Of a DNA stretch of 64,000 nucleotides, positions 26,715 through 35,083 are shown piece by piece. The stretch's first letter is position 1, and the number at the start of each line of letters is the position of its first letter. Where the stretch lies: assembly GCA_964251895.1 (NCBI GenBank), contig CAXULL010000022.1:1-64000 (forward strand). The letters are read 5' to 3'. The DNA is from Microlunatus sp964251895 (GTDB lineage Bacteria; Actinomycetota; Actinomycetes; Propionibacteriales; Propionibacteriaceae). The notes beneath the pieces were generated by a model. The model had not been told where the DNA came from. It did not search any database and saw only the letters and a program-made list of their open reading frames with translations. Made by a program: the position numbers and the translations under genes.

Positions 26715-27254
26715 TCAGCCTGCCAAGCGGCTGGTGTCCCTCGTCGGCGCGGTGACCTCGGGGCCGGGCAGGGCGCGGACCCGCCGGACGACGACGACGT
26801 GCTGCAGCCCCAGGGAGAGGCCGAGGTAGAGCAGCAGGGTGGCGTTGCCCAGGCCCTTGCCGATGCCCTCGGCCGGGTCGAGGTGCCCGACCAGGGCGTC
26901 GATGCCGAGGTGGGTCCCGATCGAGCAGAACCAGAGCACCAGGGTGAGGCCGGTCCCCCGCCGCCACCACGCCCCGTCCCTGCGCCACACCCGGACGGAG
27001 CGGCCGCGGAGGTAGGACAGGACGGCGGCGACCGCGAGGCTGACGACGAGCCCGACCACCCCGAGGGTGGTGACGCTGTGGTGCAGCAGGTACCGACCGG
27101 CCAGGACCACCCCGATCGCGGCGAAGACGAGCGGTCGGCGCGCACCGCCCGCGGCGTCCACCGGCGAGGCGCGGAGCTGGCGGTAGAGGATGAAGACGAA
27201 GGCGGCGGCCGCGATCAGCGGGGCCTCGAGCGGGTGCAGGTCCATGGCCTCCAC
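26715..27254 (-). CDS. Membrane protein resembling DUF1453/CcdC-like proteins
   Basis: A 179-residue integral membrane protein with about five hydrophobic segments (near residues 8-25, 40-58, 62-82, 103-122 and 138-156) and a conserved-looking cytoplasmic loop RGRSVRVWRRDGAWWRRGTG. The arrangement resembles small actinobacterial DUF1453/CcdC-like proteins, an assignment made from memory and tentative. GTG 27254 is used; ATG 27245 has GGAGG only 2 nt upstream, which is too close. It is first in an operon with a kinase and regulator, so it may be a sensory partner or the regulated cargo. Confidence 0.6.
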   Translation of the reverse strand: MEAMDLHPLEAPLIAAAAFVFILYRQLRASPVDAAGGARRPLVFAAIGVVLAGRYLLHHSVTTLGVVGLVVSLAVAAVLSYLRGRSVRVWRRDGAWWRRGTGLTLVLWFCSIGTHLGIDALVGHLDPAEGIGKGLGNATLLLYLGLSLGLQHVVVVRRVRALPGPEVTAPTRDTSRLAG

Positions 27255-27355
27255 GCTGCCGTCCGGGAGGGGTCGACCACATCGACCGCTAGGTGGAGCC
27301 CGGGTGGAGATCCTGCCGCCCGGGTGGACGTCTCGGTGCGGACGAGGAGGTCGGT

Positions 27356-28180
27356 GTGATCAGGGTGGGCATCTCCGGCTGGACCTACCAGCCGTGGCGC
27401 GGCACGTTCTACCCCGACGGCCTGGCCGTCCGGGGTCAGCTCGCGTACGTGGCCGAGCGGATGACCAGCATCGAGGTCAACGGCAGCTTCTACGGCCTGC
27501 TGCGGCCCTCGAGCTACGCACGCTGGCTGACCGAGGTCGACCCGGTGACCGGTCGCGACTTCGTCTTCGCCGTCAAGGGCAGCCGGTTCATCACCCACCT
27601 GCGCAGGCTGGTCGAACCCACCGCGGCGCTGGCCAACTTCTACGCCTCCGGTGTGCTCGCGCTCGGCGAGCGGACCGGGCCGTTCCTCTGGCAGCTGCCC
27701 GCCACCTTCCGCTTCGACGAGCCGAAGCTGGCCGCGTTCCTCGAGACGCTCCCCCGCACCGCCGGCGAGGCGGCGGCGCTGGCGGCCCACCACGACGCCC
27801 GCCTGAGCGCGGACCGGGCGCTCACCACCACGACGGTGCCCGGGCTGGCGCTGCGGCACGCGTTCGAGGTGCGCCACGAGAGCTTCCGCGACCCGGCGTT
27901 CACCGCGCTGCTCCGCCGGCACGGCGTGGCCCTCGTGCTGTCGGACAACCCGGGGACCTGGCCGGTCTTCGACGAGGTGACCGCGCCGTTCGCGTACGTG
28001 CGCCTGCACGGCCACGACGAGCTCTACGCCAGCGGCTACGACGACGCCGCCCTGGACGCCTGGGCGGCGAAGGTGCGGGGCTGGGACGACGCCGGGCTCG
28101 ACGTCTACGTGTACTGCGACAACGACGCCAAGGTGCGGGCGCCGTTCGACGCGATGGGCCTGCTGGCGCGCGTGAGGTGA
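27356..28180 (+). CDS. DUF72 (YecE-like) protein
   Basis: A 274-residue DUF72 protein, a TIM-barrel family of unresolved function. The N-terminus VGISGWTYQPWRGTFYP, then SIEVNGSFYGL, FVFAVKGSRFITH, FLWQLPATFRFD, AFEVRHESF and the C-terminal VRLHGHDELYASGY are all hallmark segments; the conserved His, Glu and Asp residues line a putative active site. The start is GTG 27356, with GAGGAGG 5 nt upstream. It is divergent from the two-component operon, with a 101-bp shared upstream region. Confidence 0.9.
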   Translation: MIRVGISGWTYQPWRGTFYPDGLAVRGQLAYVAERMTSIEVNGSFYGLLRPSSYARWLTEVDPVTGRDFVFAVKGSRFITHLRRLVEPTAALANFYASGVLALGERTGPFLWQLPATFRFDEPKLAAFLETLPRTAGEAAALAAHHDARLSADRALTTTTVPGLALRHAFEVRHESFRDPAFTALLRRHGVALVLSDNPGTWPVFDEVTAPFAYVRLHGHDELYASGYDDAALDAWAAKVRGWDDAGLDVYVYCDNDAKVRAPFDAMGLLARVR

Positions 28181-28226
28181 ACGCGAGGACCCGGTCGGGG
28201 CTCACCCCTCTGCCAGACTGGGGCGG

Positions 28227-28859
28227 GTGAACGCACAGATCCGAGCGGTCCTGTTCGACTGCGACGGCGTCCTGCAACGGCCGGCGAACGACTGGGCCGC
28301 CGAGATCGGCGCGGCGACCGGGCTGGACGGGGCGGCGCTGGACGCGTTCCTGGACGAGGTGAGCACGGCCGAGCGGCCTCTCCTGGCCGGCACGGAGCCG
28401 TTCGCGGACGCACTGACCCGCGTCATCGCGGCCCACGGTCTCCCGGCCCGCGCCGAGGACCTGCTGCACGTCTGGCAGCACCTGGTCGTCGACGCGGGGA
28501 TGCTCGACGCGGTCCGCGCGCTGCGGGCGCAGGGCCTCGCGTGCGCGATCGCCACCAACCAGCACCGCGAACGGGCCGCGTACATGCGCCGCGAGCTGGG
28601 CTACGAACGTCTCTTCGACCCGCTGGTGATCTCGGCCGAGATCGGCGTCGCCAAGCCGGACCCCGCCTACTTCCGCTACGCCGTCGACCGGATGGGGCTG
28701 CCCGCCGGCCAGGTGCTGTTCGTCGACGACGTGCTGGAGAACGTGGAGTCCGCGCGGCGGGTGGGCCTGGTCGCCGAGCACTTCGCCAAGGACGCCGGAC
28801 GGCCCGAGCTCGACCGCATCCTCGCCCTGCACGACCTCGCGGAGCCCCTCGCCGCCTGA
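28227..28859 (+). CDS. HAD superfamily hydrolase (subfamily IA)
   Basis: A 210-residue haloacid-dehalogenase-type phosphatase. Motif I LFDCDGVLQ supplies the nucleophile Asp and the +2 acid/base Asp; motif II is in AIATNQ (Thr); motif III Lys is in GVAKPDPAYF; motif IV is LFVDDVLENVE. A small alpha-helical cap lies between I and II. The cytosolic substrate is unknown. GTG start at 28227 is preceded by CAGACT 7 nt upstream, a weak -10-like hexamer compatible with leaderless expression. Confidence 0.88.
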   Translation: MNAQIRAVLFDCDGVLQRPANDWAAEIGAATGLDGAALDAFLDEVSTAERPLLAGTEPFADALTRVIAAHGLPARAEDLLHVWQHLVVDAGMLDAVRALRAQGLACAIATNQHRERAAYMRRELGYERLFDPLVISAEIGVAKPDPAYFRYAVDRMGLPAGQVLFVDDVLENVESARRVGLVAEHFAKDAGRPELDRILALHDLAEPLAA

Positions 28860-28865
28860 GCGCTG

Positions 28866-28882
28866 CTTCGTCGGAGACGAAG
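28866..28882. terminator. Hairpin between HAD gene and SRP RNA gene
   Basis: CTTCGTC-GGA-GACGAAG is a perfect 7-bp stem with a triloop, 6 bp after the HAD stop and 2 bp from the 3' end of the convergent SRP RNA. It may terminate either transcript. There is no T run on either strand. Confidence 0.45.
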
Positions 28883-28884
28883 GA

Positions 28885-28970
28885 GTCCCCCGCGCACCCG
28901 GCAGAGCTCACTGACCCTTGCTGCCGCTAAGCCCTGGGGGAGTTGGGTGAGGTGCCGCCACGCGGGGGAC
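28885..28970 (-). ncRNA. ffs: Small bacterial SRP RNA (4.5S-like)
   Basis: The minus strand from 28970 reads GTCCCCCGCG at its 5' end, pairing perfectly with CGCGGGGGAC at its 3' end. Between them are CACCTCACCCAACTCC, CCCCAGGGC, an apical loop at 28926-28929 and GGCAGCAAGGGTC, then GCTCTGCCGGGTG. This is the helix-8 signature bound by the Ffh M domain, so the RNA of about 86 nt is the scaffold of the signal recognition particle. It lies 97 bp from tRNA-Ser(GGA), divergent from it. The tetraloop reads UAGC rather than GGAA. Confidence 0.85.
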
Positions 28971-29067
28971 CGGCCACCACTGTACGCGAACCCCTCCGGA
29001 CCCGTCGTGGCCGAGCAGGCCCCGGACGCGTTCGGCGTGCGGTCGGGCGGCGGGTAAGGTTCCGCGC

Positions 29068-29155
29068 GGAGGATTCGCCTAGAGGCCTATGGCGCTCGCT
29101 TGGAAAGCGGGTTGGGTTCACGCCCTCACGAGTTCGAATCTCGTATCCTCCGCCA
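29068..29155 (+). tRNA. tRNA-Ser (anticodon GGA)
   Basis: An 88-nt class II tRNA. Acceptor GGAGGAT (29068-29074) pairs with ATCCTCC (29145-29151), followed by discriminator G and encoded CCA. The anticodon loop TTGGAAA has GGA, reading UCC and UCU. The long variable arm and T loop (TTCGAAT) are typical of serine tRNA. Its 3' 30 nt are overlapped on the opposite strand by the DNA glycosylase gene. Confidence 0.95.
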
Positions 29156-29704
29156 CGCGCCCACCTGGTCGCAGAAGTCGGTCAGGTCTGTCCACATCGC
29201 CAGCCGGAGCGCGAGCGGCATCCCGTTGTTGGCCCCCGACGGCCCGGGCAGCACGAACGCCGGCACCCCGGCCACCTTCCAGCCCAGCTCCCCGTAGCCC
29301 TGCGGCAGCCGTTCGCCGGCACCGCGGGCGTACCAGGTGGCGGCGGTCTTGCTCACGAACGCGACCACCAGGGGCGCCGCGGCCCGGATCGCGGTGTCGA
29401 ACGGTCGCCGGTGGACGAGCACCTCCGGCTCGTGCCCGGCGCGCAGGACGCGTTCGATCACCAGGTCGGTCAGCCCGACCCCGAGGTCCGGCAGCCGGTC
29501 GACCCGGTCGGGGTCGAGCCGTTCGTCGACGAGGCCGCTGCCCTGCAGGAGCTCGTAGAAGCGGTTGCCGGCGCCGGCGTAGTACTGGGCCGGCTTGTGA
29601 CCGCGACCCACGGTCCCGGTGATGACGACACGAAGCCCCGGCCGCAGCAGGCTGCGGTCGGGGCGTGGGCCGTCGTGTTCAGAGGGAGCCATGGTGGCGC
29701 CCAT
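29126..29704 (-). CDS. Mug/TDG-like uracil (mismatch) DNA glycosylase
   Basis: A 192-residue protein of the uracil-DNA-glycosylase superfamily, closest in pattern to G:U/T mismatch-specific glycosylases. VVITGTVGRGHKPAQYYAGAGNRFYELL corresponds in outline to the Mug start (GxNPG..HxxxxxNRFW), though GTVGRG replaces the usual GINPG and the catalytic Asn is not obvious. GLTDLV and HRRPFDTAI follow. The last 9 residues (RRIRDSNS region) and the stop are encoded by the antisense of tRNA-Ser(GGA), so the frame has no stop of its own before the tRNA. Start ATG 29704 or 29692. Confidence 0.75.
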   Translation of the reverse strand: MGATMAPSEHDGPRPDRSLLRPGLRVVITGTVGRGHKPAQYYAGAGNRFYELLQGSGLVDERLDPDRVDRLPDLGVGLTDLVIERVLRAGHEPEVLVHRRPFDTAIRAAAPLVVAFVSKTAATWYARGAGERLPQGYGELGWKVAGVPAFVLPGPSGANNGMPLALRLAMWTDLTDFCDQVGAWRRIRDSNS

Positions 29705-29765
29705 CTCAGCAGCACCGGTCGGCAGGCCGAGGAAGGCCCACCACGTCGAGGCCCTTCGACCGGGC

Positions 29766-30851
29766 TCAGCCGAAGCGCATCGTCTGCGCGGCGGGGCAGT
29801 CGAACGGGTCGCGGGCCTTGAGGCCGACGCGGTCGAGGTGCGTCAGGACCGAGTGGTACGCGCGGATCAGGTTGGTCTCGGTGTAGGGCACGTCCAACGT
29901 GCGGCAGTGCTCGCGCACCATGTTCCGGGCGGCCCGCAGGTGCGGCCGGGGCATGCTCGGGAAGAGGTGGTGCTCCACCTGGTAGTTCAGGCCGCCCATG
30001 AGGACGCTCATCCAGAAGCCGCCGGTGATGTTGCGCGAGGTGCGGACCTGCTTGCTCAGGAAGTCGAGCTTGGCGTCGGCCGGGACGATCGGCATGCCCA
30101 TGTGGTTCGGCGCGAACGTGGCGCCCATGTAGAAGCCGAAGATCGCCAGCTGAACGCCGATGAACGCCGCGGCCATGCCGAGCGGCAGGAACCAGAACAG
30201 CACGCCGGCGTACAGCCCGAAGCGCACGCCGAGCATCGCGAGCTCGACCATGCGGCCCTTGACCGGACCGCGCTGGAGCAGCGACTCGACCGACTTGTAG
30301 TGCAGGTTGAGGCCCTCGAGGAGCAGCAGCGGGAAGAACAGCCACGCCTGCCGACGGGTGACCCAGCGCACGAACCCACGCTGCTCCGCGGCGTCCGCCT
30401 CGACGAACGAGATGGTGTCGCGGGCGATGTCGGGGTCCTTGCCGACCTGGTTCGGGTTGCCGTGGTGCTTGGTGTGCTTGTGCATCCACCAGCTGTAGCT
30501 GAGGCCGGCGAAGCCCACGGCCAGGATCCGGCCGCTGCGGTCGTTGGCCTTGCCCGAGGTGAAGATCTGGCGGTGCGAGGCCTCATGGCCGAGGAACGCG
30601 AACTGCGTGAGCACGAGGCCCAGGGCGCCGGCCATCAGCAGCTGCAGCCACGAGTCGCCCAGCAGCACGACGCCGGTGGCGATACCGCCGAGGGCGAGGA
30701 CCAGGACGCCGAAGACCAGGGCGTAGAACCCGCGGGTCCGGGCGAGGAGCCCGGAGGAACGCACCTGGGCGGTCAGCGCGGTGAAGCTCCGGGTGAGGGG
30801 CTGCGACGCGAGGCGGGCGGTGGCAGCACCGGTAGGGACGGACGAAGGCAC
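29766..30851 (-). CDS. Membrane acyl-lipid fatty acid desaturase
   Basis: A 361-residue di-iron desaturase of the membrane FA_desaturase family. The three His boxes are HEASH, HTKHHGN (preceded by SWWMHK) and QVEHHLFP, the last being the QxxHH form of front-end/acyl-lipid desaturases; no fused cytochrome b5 is present, so an external electron donor is needed. Four or more membrane helices surround the boxes. I use GTG 30851, with AGGAG about 10 nt upstream; a TTG at 30905 is the longer option. It probably introduces a double bond into phospholipid acyl chains; regiochemistry cannot be read. Cardiolipin synthase, another lipid gene, is divergent. Confidence 0.85.
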   Translation of the reverse strand: MPSSVPTGAATARLASQPLTRSFTALTAQVRSSGLLARTRGFYALVFGVLVLALGGIATGVVLLGDSWLQLLMAGALGLVLTQFAFLGHEASHRQIFTSGKANDRSGRILAVGFAGLSYSWWMHKHTKHHGNPNQVGKDPDIARDTISFVEADAAEQRGFVRWVTRRQAWLFFPLLLLEGLNLHYKSVESLLQRGPVKGRMVELAMLGVRFGLYAGVLFWFLPLGMAAAFIGVQLAIFGFYMGATFAPNHMGMPIVPADAKLDFLSKQVRTSRNITGGFWMSVLMGGLNYQVEHHLFPSMPRPHLRAARNMVREHCRTLDVPYTETNLIRAYHSVLTHLDRVGLKARDPFDCPAAQTMRFG

Positions 30852-31005
30852 GAAGGCTCGCTCCTGGGTTCGATCTCTGAGGCTTCCCAGCCGGGATGCA
30901 AGCAAAGATCAAAGGGTCAACAAGCCGCCCCGTGTGCCTACCAGATGAATGAAGGATACCCAGAGCGGCCTCGACTCAACTGCGTCCGACCCTGAGGCAC
31001 CCCTG

Positions 31006-31011
31006 TAGTTT
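31006..31011 (+). promoter_or_regulatory. -10 hexamer TAGTTT, leaderless promoter of cardiolipin synthase gene
   Basis: TAGTTT lies 7 nt before GTG 31019 with no ribosome site between. It rules against a TTG start at 31010, which would fall inside the hexamer. Confidence 0.5.
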
Positions 31012-31018
31012 GCCGCTC

Positions 31019-32482
31019 GTGTTCGATCTCCTGGACGGCCTGAGCGGCACGGGTCTGCTCGTCGGCCTCGAGATCGCCCTGGTCGCCGTGGCCCTGGTCA
31101 TCGCGCCCCGCAACCGGGAGCCCAGCTCGGCCCTGGCGTGGGTGCTGCTGATGGCGCTCATCCCGCTGCTGGGCATCGTGCTGTTCCTGCTGATCGGGAG
31201 CCCCCGGCTGCCGGTCCGCCGGCGCGAGAAGCAGCAGAACATGGACGCGCTGATCTCCGAGGCCGCCCGCGAGGTCGGCCCGGTCCGTCCGGGCGAGGAC
31301 GCGCCCCCGTGGTTCCCCTCGGTCTCCTCGCTCGTCGAGGCGGTCGGCTCCATGCCCCTGCTGCAGGACAACGACGCCCGCATGGTGATGGGGTTCGGTG
31401 AGCAGCTCCAGGCGCTGGTCGAGGCGGTCGACTCGGCCGAGCGCTACGTGCACGTGGAGTTCTACATCACCATCCGCGACGCGACGACGGAGCCGTTCTT
31501 CGCCGCGCTCGGGCGGGCGGTCGAGCGCGGGGTGACCGTACGGCTCCTGCTGGACCACATGGGGACCCGGCCCTACCCCGGCTACCGCAGGACGCTGCGG
31601 GTGCTGAGCGAGCTGGGGGTCCTCTGGCACCTGATGCTGCCGGTGCAGCCGCTCAAGGGCCGCTGGCAGCGCCCGGACCTCCGCAACCACCGCAAGCTCA
31701 TGGTGGTGGACGGTGCCGTCGGCTTCGTCGGGTCGCTGAACATGATCGACCCCAGCTACGACAAGCGGGGCAACCGTCGGCGCGGGCTGCAGTGGGTGGA
31801 CGAGCTCTGCGAGGTGCACGGCCCGGTCGTGCACGAGATCGACGCGCTGTTCGTGACGGACTGGTACTGCGAGACCGACGAGCTGCTGAGCAGCTCGCGC
31901 GAGCAGTCCTCCGCCGCCCAGCGCGAGGGCGGCCTGCTCGCCCAGGTCGCGCCGAGCGGGCCCGCGTACGAGTCGGAGAACAACCTGGCCCTCTTCAACA
32001 GCCTGCTCTACCACGCGACGTCGCGGATCAGCATCACGAGCCCGTACTTCGTGCCGGACCAGTCCCTGCTGGGCTCCATCACCACCGCCGCGCGTCGCGG
32101 TGTGGCCGTGGAGCTGTTCGTGGGCGCGACGGGCGACCAGTTCGTGGTCTTCCACGCCCAGCACTCCTACTACGCGGAGCTGCTCGCGGCCGGCGTCCGG
32201 ATCTACCTCTACCCCGGTCCGAACATCCTGCACTCCAAGCACATCTCGATCGACGACCAGGTCGCGGTCGTCGGCTCGTCGAACATGGACATCCGCTCCT
32301 TCCAGCTCGACCTGGAGGTGATGCTGATGGTCTGCGGGCGTGAGTTCGTGGACCAGGTCAAGGCCGTCGAGGACCACTACCGGAGCCTGTCGCGCGAGCT
32401 CTCCGCGCAGGACTGGGCCAAGCGTGGCTTCGCCCGGAGCGTCATCGACAACCTGATGCGGCTGACCTCGGCCGTCCAGTAG
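31019..32482 (+). CDS. cls: Cardiolipin synthase (phospholipase D type)
   Basis: A 487-residue membrane enzyme that condenses two phosphatidylglycerols, or transfers a phosphatidyl group, to make cardiolipin. Two N-terminal membrane helices (about 10-60) are followed by two phospholipase D domains with HKD motifs: HRKLMVVDG (about 224) and HSKHISIDD (about 404), each with the downstream GS/GSSN element (GSLNMID; VGSSNMD). Length and architecture match bacterial ClsA-type enzymes. The start follows the -10 at 31006. It is divergent from the desaturase gene, a small lipid-modification locus. Confidence 0.93.
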   Translation: MFDLLDGLSGTGLLVGLEIALVAVALVIAPRNREPSSALAWVLLMALIPLLGIVLFLLIGSPRLPVRRREKQQNMDALISEAAREVGPVRPGEDAPPWFPSVSSLVEAVGSMPLLQDNDARMVMGFGEQLQALVEAVDSAERYVHVEFYITIRDATTEPFFAALGRAVERGVTVRLLLDHMGTRPYPGYRRTLRVLSELGVLWHLMLPVQPLKGRWQRPDLRNHRKLMVVDGAVGFVGSLNMIDPSYDKRGNRRRGLQWVDELCEVHGPVVHEIDALFVTDWYCETDELLSSSREQSSAAQREGGLLAQVAPSGPAYESENNLALFNSLLYHATSRISITSPYFVPDQSLLGSITTAARRGVAVELFVGATGDQFVVFHAQHSYYAELLAAGVRIYLYPGPNILHSKHISIDDQVAVVGSSNMDIRSFQLDLEVMLMVCGREFVDQVKAVEDHYRSLSRELSAQDWAKRGFARSVIDNLMRLTSAVQ

Positions 32483-32518
32483 GCGGCGCTCGCCGAGCCG
32501 GCGGCCGACCCCACCCGG

Positions 32519-33169
32519 TCAGGCCCAGCGGCCGCCGTGCTCGTGCGCGCCGGGCACGAACCCGTGGTGCACGCCCCACAGCACCGCCTGCGTACGGCTC
32601 GTGACGCCGATCTTGCGGTAGATGGTGCGCACGTACGACTTGATCGTGTTCGGGCTGAGGAACGTGATGCCGGCGACGTCGGCGTTGCTCTTGCCCTGCG
32701 TGATCAGCGCGAGGATCTCCGACTCCCGGTCGCTCAGCCCCTCGGCGCGCCCGGGCCAGTCGAGCCCGGTCGCGCTGCGGGCCCGGCCCGGCGGCTCGCT
32801 GACCACGACCTCGCCGGCGTGCACCCGCTCCAGGCACGACACCAGGTCGCGCGCCGGCAGGGCCTTGGAGAGGTAGCCGTGCAGCCCCTGCTCCCGCACC
32901 TGCTCGACGAGCTCGGGGTGGAAGTTCCAGGTGTAGACCACGGTGCGTCCAGCGAGGGGGTTGTCGAGGAACTGCTTCAGGTCGGCGGTGTCGGTCTCGG
33001 CTTGCGCGAAGGCGTCGTAGAGAACGATGTCGACCGGTCGGTCGACGGTCGAGGTGGTGGAGAGCTCTTCCACCCGCACACGGTCTGGGTACTGCTCGAG
33101 CATCCGAGCCACCCCCAGGACGACGACGTCGTAGTCGTCGACGACAGCAATGGTGATGGGTGTGGGCAT
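32519..33169 (-). CDS. Orphan LuxR-type response regulator
   Basis: A 216-residue response regulator without an adjacent kinase. The receiver keeps the acidic pair in VVDDYDVVVLG, an Asp in DIVLYDAFAQ (likely phospho-site) and the Lys in GYLSKALP, but lacks the usual Met/Pro after the Asp. The C-terminal LuxR domain is canonical: LSDRESEILALITQGKSNADVAG, then SPNTIKSYVRTIYRKIGV. It begins at ATG 33169 and is divergent from a group-3 sigma factor gene, so one may regulate the other; this is inference from position. Confidence 0.88.
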   Translation of the reverse strand: MPTPITIAVVDDYDVVVLGVARMLEQYPDRVRVEELSTTSTVDRPVDIVLYDAFAQAETDTADLKQFLDNPLAGRTVVYTWNFHPELVEQVREQGLHGYLSKALPARDLVSCLERVHAGEVVVSEPPGRARSATGLDWPGRAEGLSDRESEILALITQGKSNADVAGITFLSPNTIKSYVRTIYRKIGVTSRTQAVLWGVHHGFVPGAHEHGGRWA

Positions 33170-33180
33170 GGTGGTGTGTT

Positions 33181-33194
33181 ACCCCCTTAGGGGT
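33181..33194. repeat. Short inverted repeat in regulator/sigma intergenic region
   Basis: ACCCC-CTTA-GGGGT lies 12 bp upstream of the response-regulator ATG in the region shared with the sigma factor gene. The position suggests an operator, but 5-bp arms are short and GC-rich. Confidence 0.3.
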
Positions 33195-33306
33195 GTACCA
33201 AACCCTCTTGATGGATCGGTTGACTGGTCATGGTGTGGAGAAATGTCGTGCAGGCCGCGAGCGTCGTGCCGTCGCCCGGGACGGTCGTAGGTCCGGGGGT
33301 CGCGGG

Positions 33307-34227
33307 GTGCTGACCGAGGGCGAGGACGTGCAGACGGGACCGGAGGCCTACTTCGTCGACGCCGGCGCGACCACCGACAGCGCCCACGCGCTCGGCGAGC
33401 CGCCGGTCGTGCACGACTTCGGCCAGCCGTCGCGCCGCGACCCGAACACCCCGCCGCGGGGACGCGAGCGCGAGGCCGACCGGGAACGCACGCAGGACCT
33501 GATGAGCCACCTCGAGGACGCCACGCCGGAGGACCGTCGCGCCATCCGGGACGAGGTCGTGACGCTGCACCTGTGGCTGGCGACCAGCGCGGCACGCCGG
33601 TACGGCCCCCGCAGCGAGTACGACGACCTCGTGCAGGTGGCCCGGGGCGGCCTCGTGGAGGCGTTCGACCGCTACGACCCCGCGCAGACCACGTACGGCT
33701 ACTTCGCCTGGGTCACGATGTCGGGGCTGCTGCGGCGCTACCTGCGCGACCACGGCTGGTCGGTGCGCCCGCCGCGGTCGGTCCAGGAGGCCGCCAACGT
33801 GCTGCGCGGCGCGACGCCCGACCTCGCCCAGGAGATCGGCCGCGTGCCGAGCAGCGCTGACCTGGCGACGTACCTGGGCTGGACGACCCAGCAGGTCGAG
33901 GACGCCCGGACGGCCGAGCTCGGGCTGCACTCGACCAGCATCGACTCCCTCGTGGGCGACGCCTGGGTCCCCGAGCACCCGCCGGAGTGGCACCTCGTCG
34001 AGACCCGCGTGCTGCTGCACGAGTCGCTGCAGGGCCTGACCGACGCCGAGCGTGACCTGCTGCGGATGCGGTTCGTCGAGGAGATGACGCAGTCCCAGAT
34101 CGCGGCGGTCATCGGGGTGACCCAGATGCAGGTCTCGCGGCTGCTCTCGCGCCTGATGGCCAAGCTCCGGCGCCAGATCGGCGAGCTGGACGAGGACCCC
34201 GACCAGCTCGCCGACGTGGCGTCCTGA
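33307..34227 (+). CDS. SigB/SigF-type alternative sigma factor (group 3)
   Basis: About 306 residues from GTG 33307; the start is uncertain (ATG 33211 and GTG 33331 region are alternatives) because the first 60 residues are not conserved. Region 2 has EYDDLVQVARGGLVEAFDRYDP, with the core-binding and -10-recognition helix YFAWVTMSGLLRRYLRDHGWSVRPPR; region 3 LAQEIGRVPSSADLATYLG; region 4 MTQSQIAAVIGVTQMQVSRLLSRL for -35 recognition. This is the stress/sporulation-type group found in actinobacteria. No anti-sigma gene is adjacent, unlike many relatives; the divergent regulator gene may supply control. Confidence 0.85.
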   Translation: MLTEGEDVQTGPEAYFVDAGATTDSAHALGEPPVVHDFGQPSRRDPNTPPRGREREADRERTQDLMSHLEDATPEDRRAIRDEVVTLHLWLATSAARRYGPRSEYDDLVQVARGGLVEAFDRYDPAQTTYGYFAWVTMSGLLRRYLRDHGWSVRPPRSVQEAANVLRGATPDLAQEIGRVPSSADLATYLGWTTQQVEDARTAELGLHSTSIDSLVGDAWVPEHPPEWHLVETRVLLHESLQGLTDAERDLLRMRFVEEMTQSQIAAVIGVTQMQVSRLLSRLMAKLRRQIGELDEDPDQLADVAS

Positions 34228-34237
34228 CCCACCTGGC

Positions 34238-35011
34238 CTAGGCGGCCAGCACCTCGCCGAAGAAGTTCTTCATCGCCTGCCAGCTGCGGGCCTCGGCGAC
34301 GGCGTTGAACTGCGCGCCGTAGTCCGGGGCGTTCGTGCCGGGCTCGGTGAAGGCGTGCATGGAGCCCGAGTACGTGACGACCTGCCAGTCCAGGTCCGGC
34401 GCCGTCTTGAGGTCGGCCTCGAAGGCGTCGACGGCCTCGGGCGGCACGACCGGGTCGATGGCGCCGGTGAGCACGAGGACCTTGGCGCGGATGTCGGCCG
34501 CCTCTCCCTCCGGGCCCGGCTGCAGCGCGCCGTGGAAGCTCACGACGCCGCGCAGGTCGGCGCCGGTGCGGGCGAGCTGGAGCGCGCCGGAGCCGCCGAA
34601 GCAGTAGCCCATCGCCGCGGTCCGGGCCTGGTCGACGCCGGGCTGGGCGAGCAGCTGCTCGTAGCCGCCCGTCAGCCGGGCCCGGAACAGCCGCTCGTCA
34701 CCGTAGAAGCCGCCGGCCACGCCCGCCGCCTCCTCCGGCGTCGGGCGCACGTCGGCACCGAAGACGTCGACCGCGAACGCGACGTAGCCCAGCCGGGCGA
34801 GCATGTCGGCGCGGAACCGGACCGCGTCGGTGACGCCGAGCCAGTTGTGCACGACGAGCACCCCCGGGTGCGGGCCGTCGTCGTCGGGACGGGCGAGGTA
34901 GCCGGAGCACGCGGTGCCCTCGACCTCGTAGTCGACCTGGGCCGAGGTGGTGCCGACGGCCGGCAGCGGCTCGCGTTCGAGGATGGCGGTCTGCTCGGGC
35001 GTGTAGGTCAT
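34238..35011 (-). CDS. Dienelactone hydrolase family protein
   Basis: A 257-residue alpha/beta hydrolase of the dienelactone hydrolase family. The catalytic triad is visible: Cys137 in GYCFGGSG, Asp186 in LTGAIDPVVP and His219 in SGSMHAFT. HPGVLVVHNWLGV near 48-60 forms the oxyanion region. It starts at ATG 35011 with AGGAG 6 nt upstream. Cytosolic; the family hydrolyses lactones or small esters, and this stand-alone gene gives no pathway. It is convergent with the sigma factor gene and divergent from trpS. Confidence 0.9.
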   Translation of the reverse strand: MTYTPEQTAILEREPLPAVGTTSAQVDYEVEGTACSGYLARPDDDGPHPGVLVVHNWLGVTDAVRFRADMLARLGYVAFAVDVFGADVRPTPEEAAGVAGGFYGDERLFRARLTGGYEQLLAQPGVDQARTAAMGYCFGGSGALQLARTGADLRGVVSFHGALQPGPEGEAADIRAKVLVLTGAIDPVVPPEAVDAFEADLKTAPDLDWQVVTYSGSMHAFTEPGTNAPDYGAQFNAVAEARSWQAMKNFFGEVLAA

Positions 35012-35083
35012 GCGTGCTCCTGCGTGGTCTGGGGGGCTCGTCTGCCCCGCTGAATCCGCGAGGGCCGTCGTCCATCTCAGCAC

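Noticed and set aside
33181..33194. Rho-independent terminator
   Set aside because: It lies between two divergent starts, with no T run, so an operator is likelier than a terminator.
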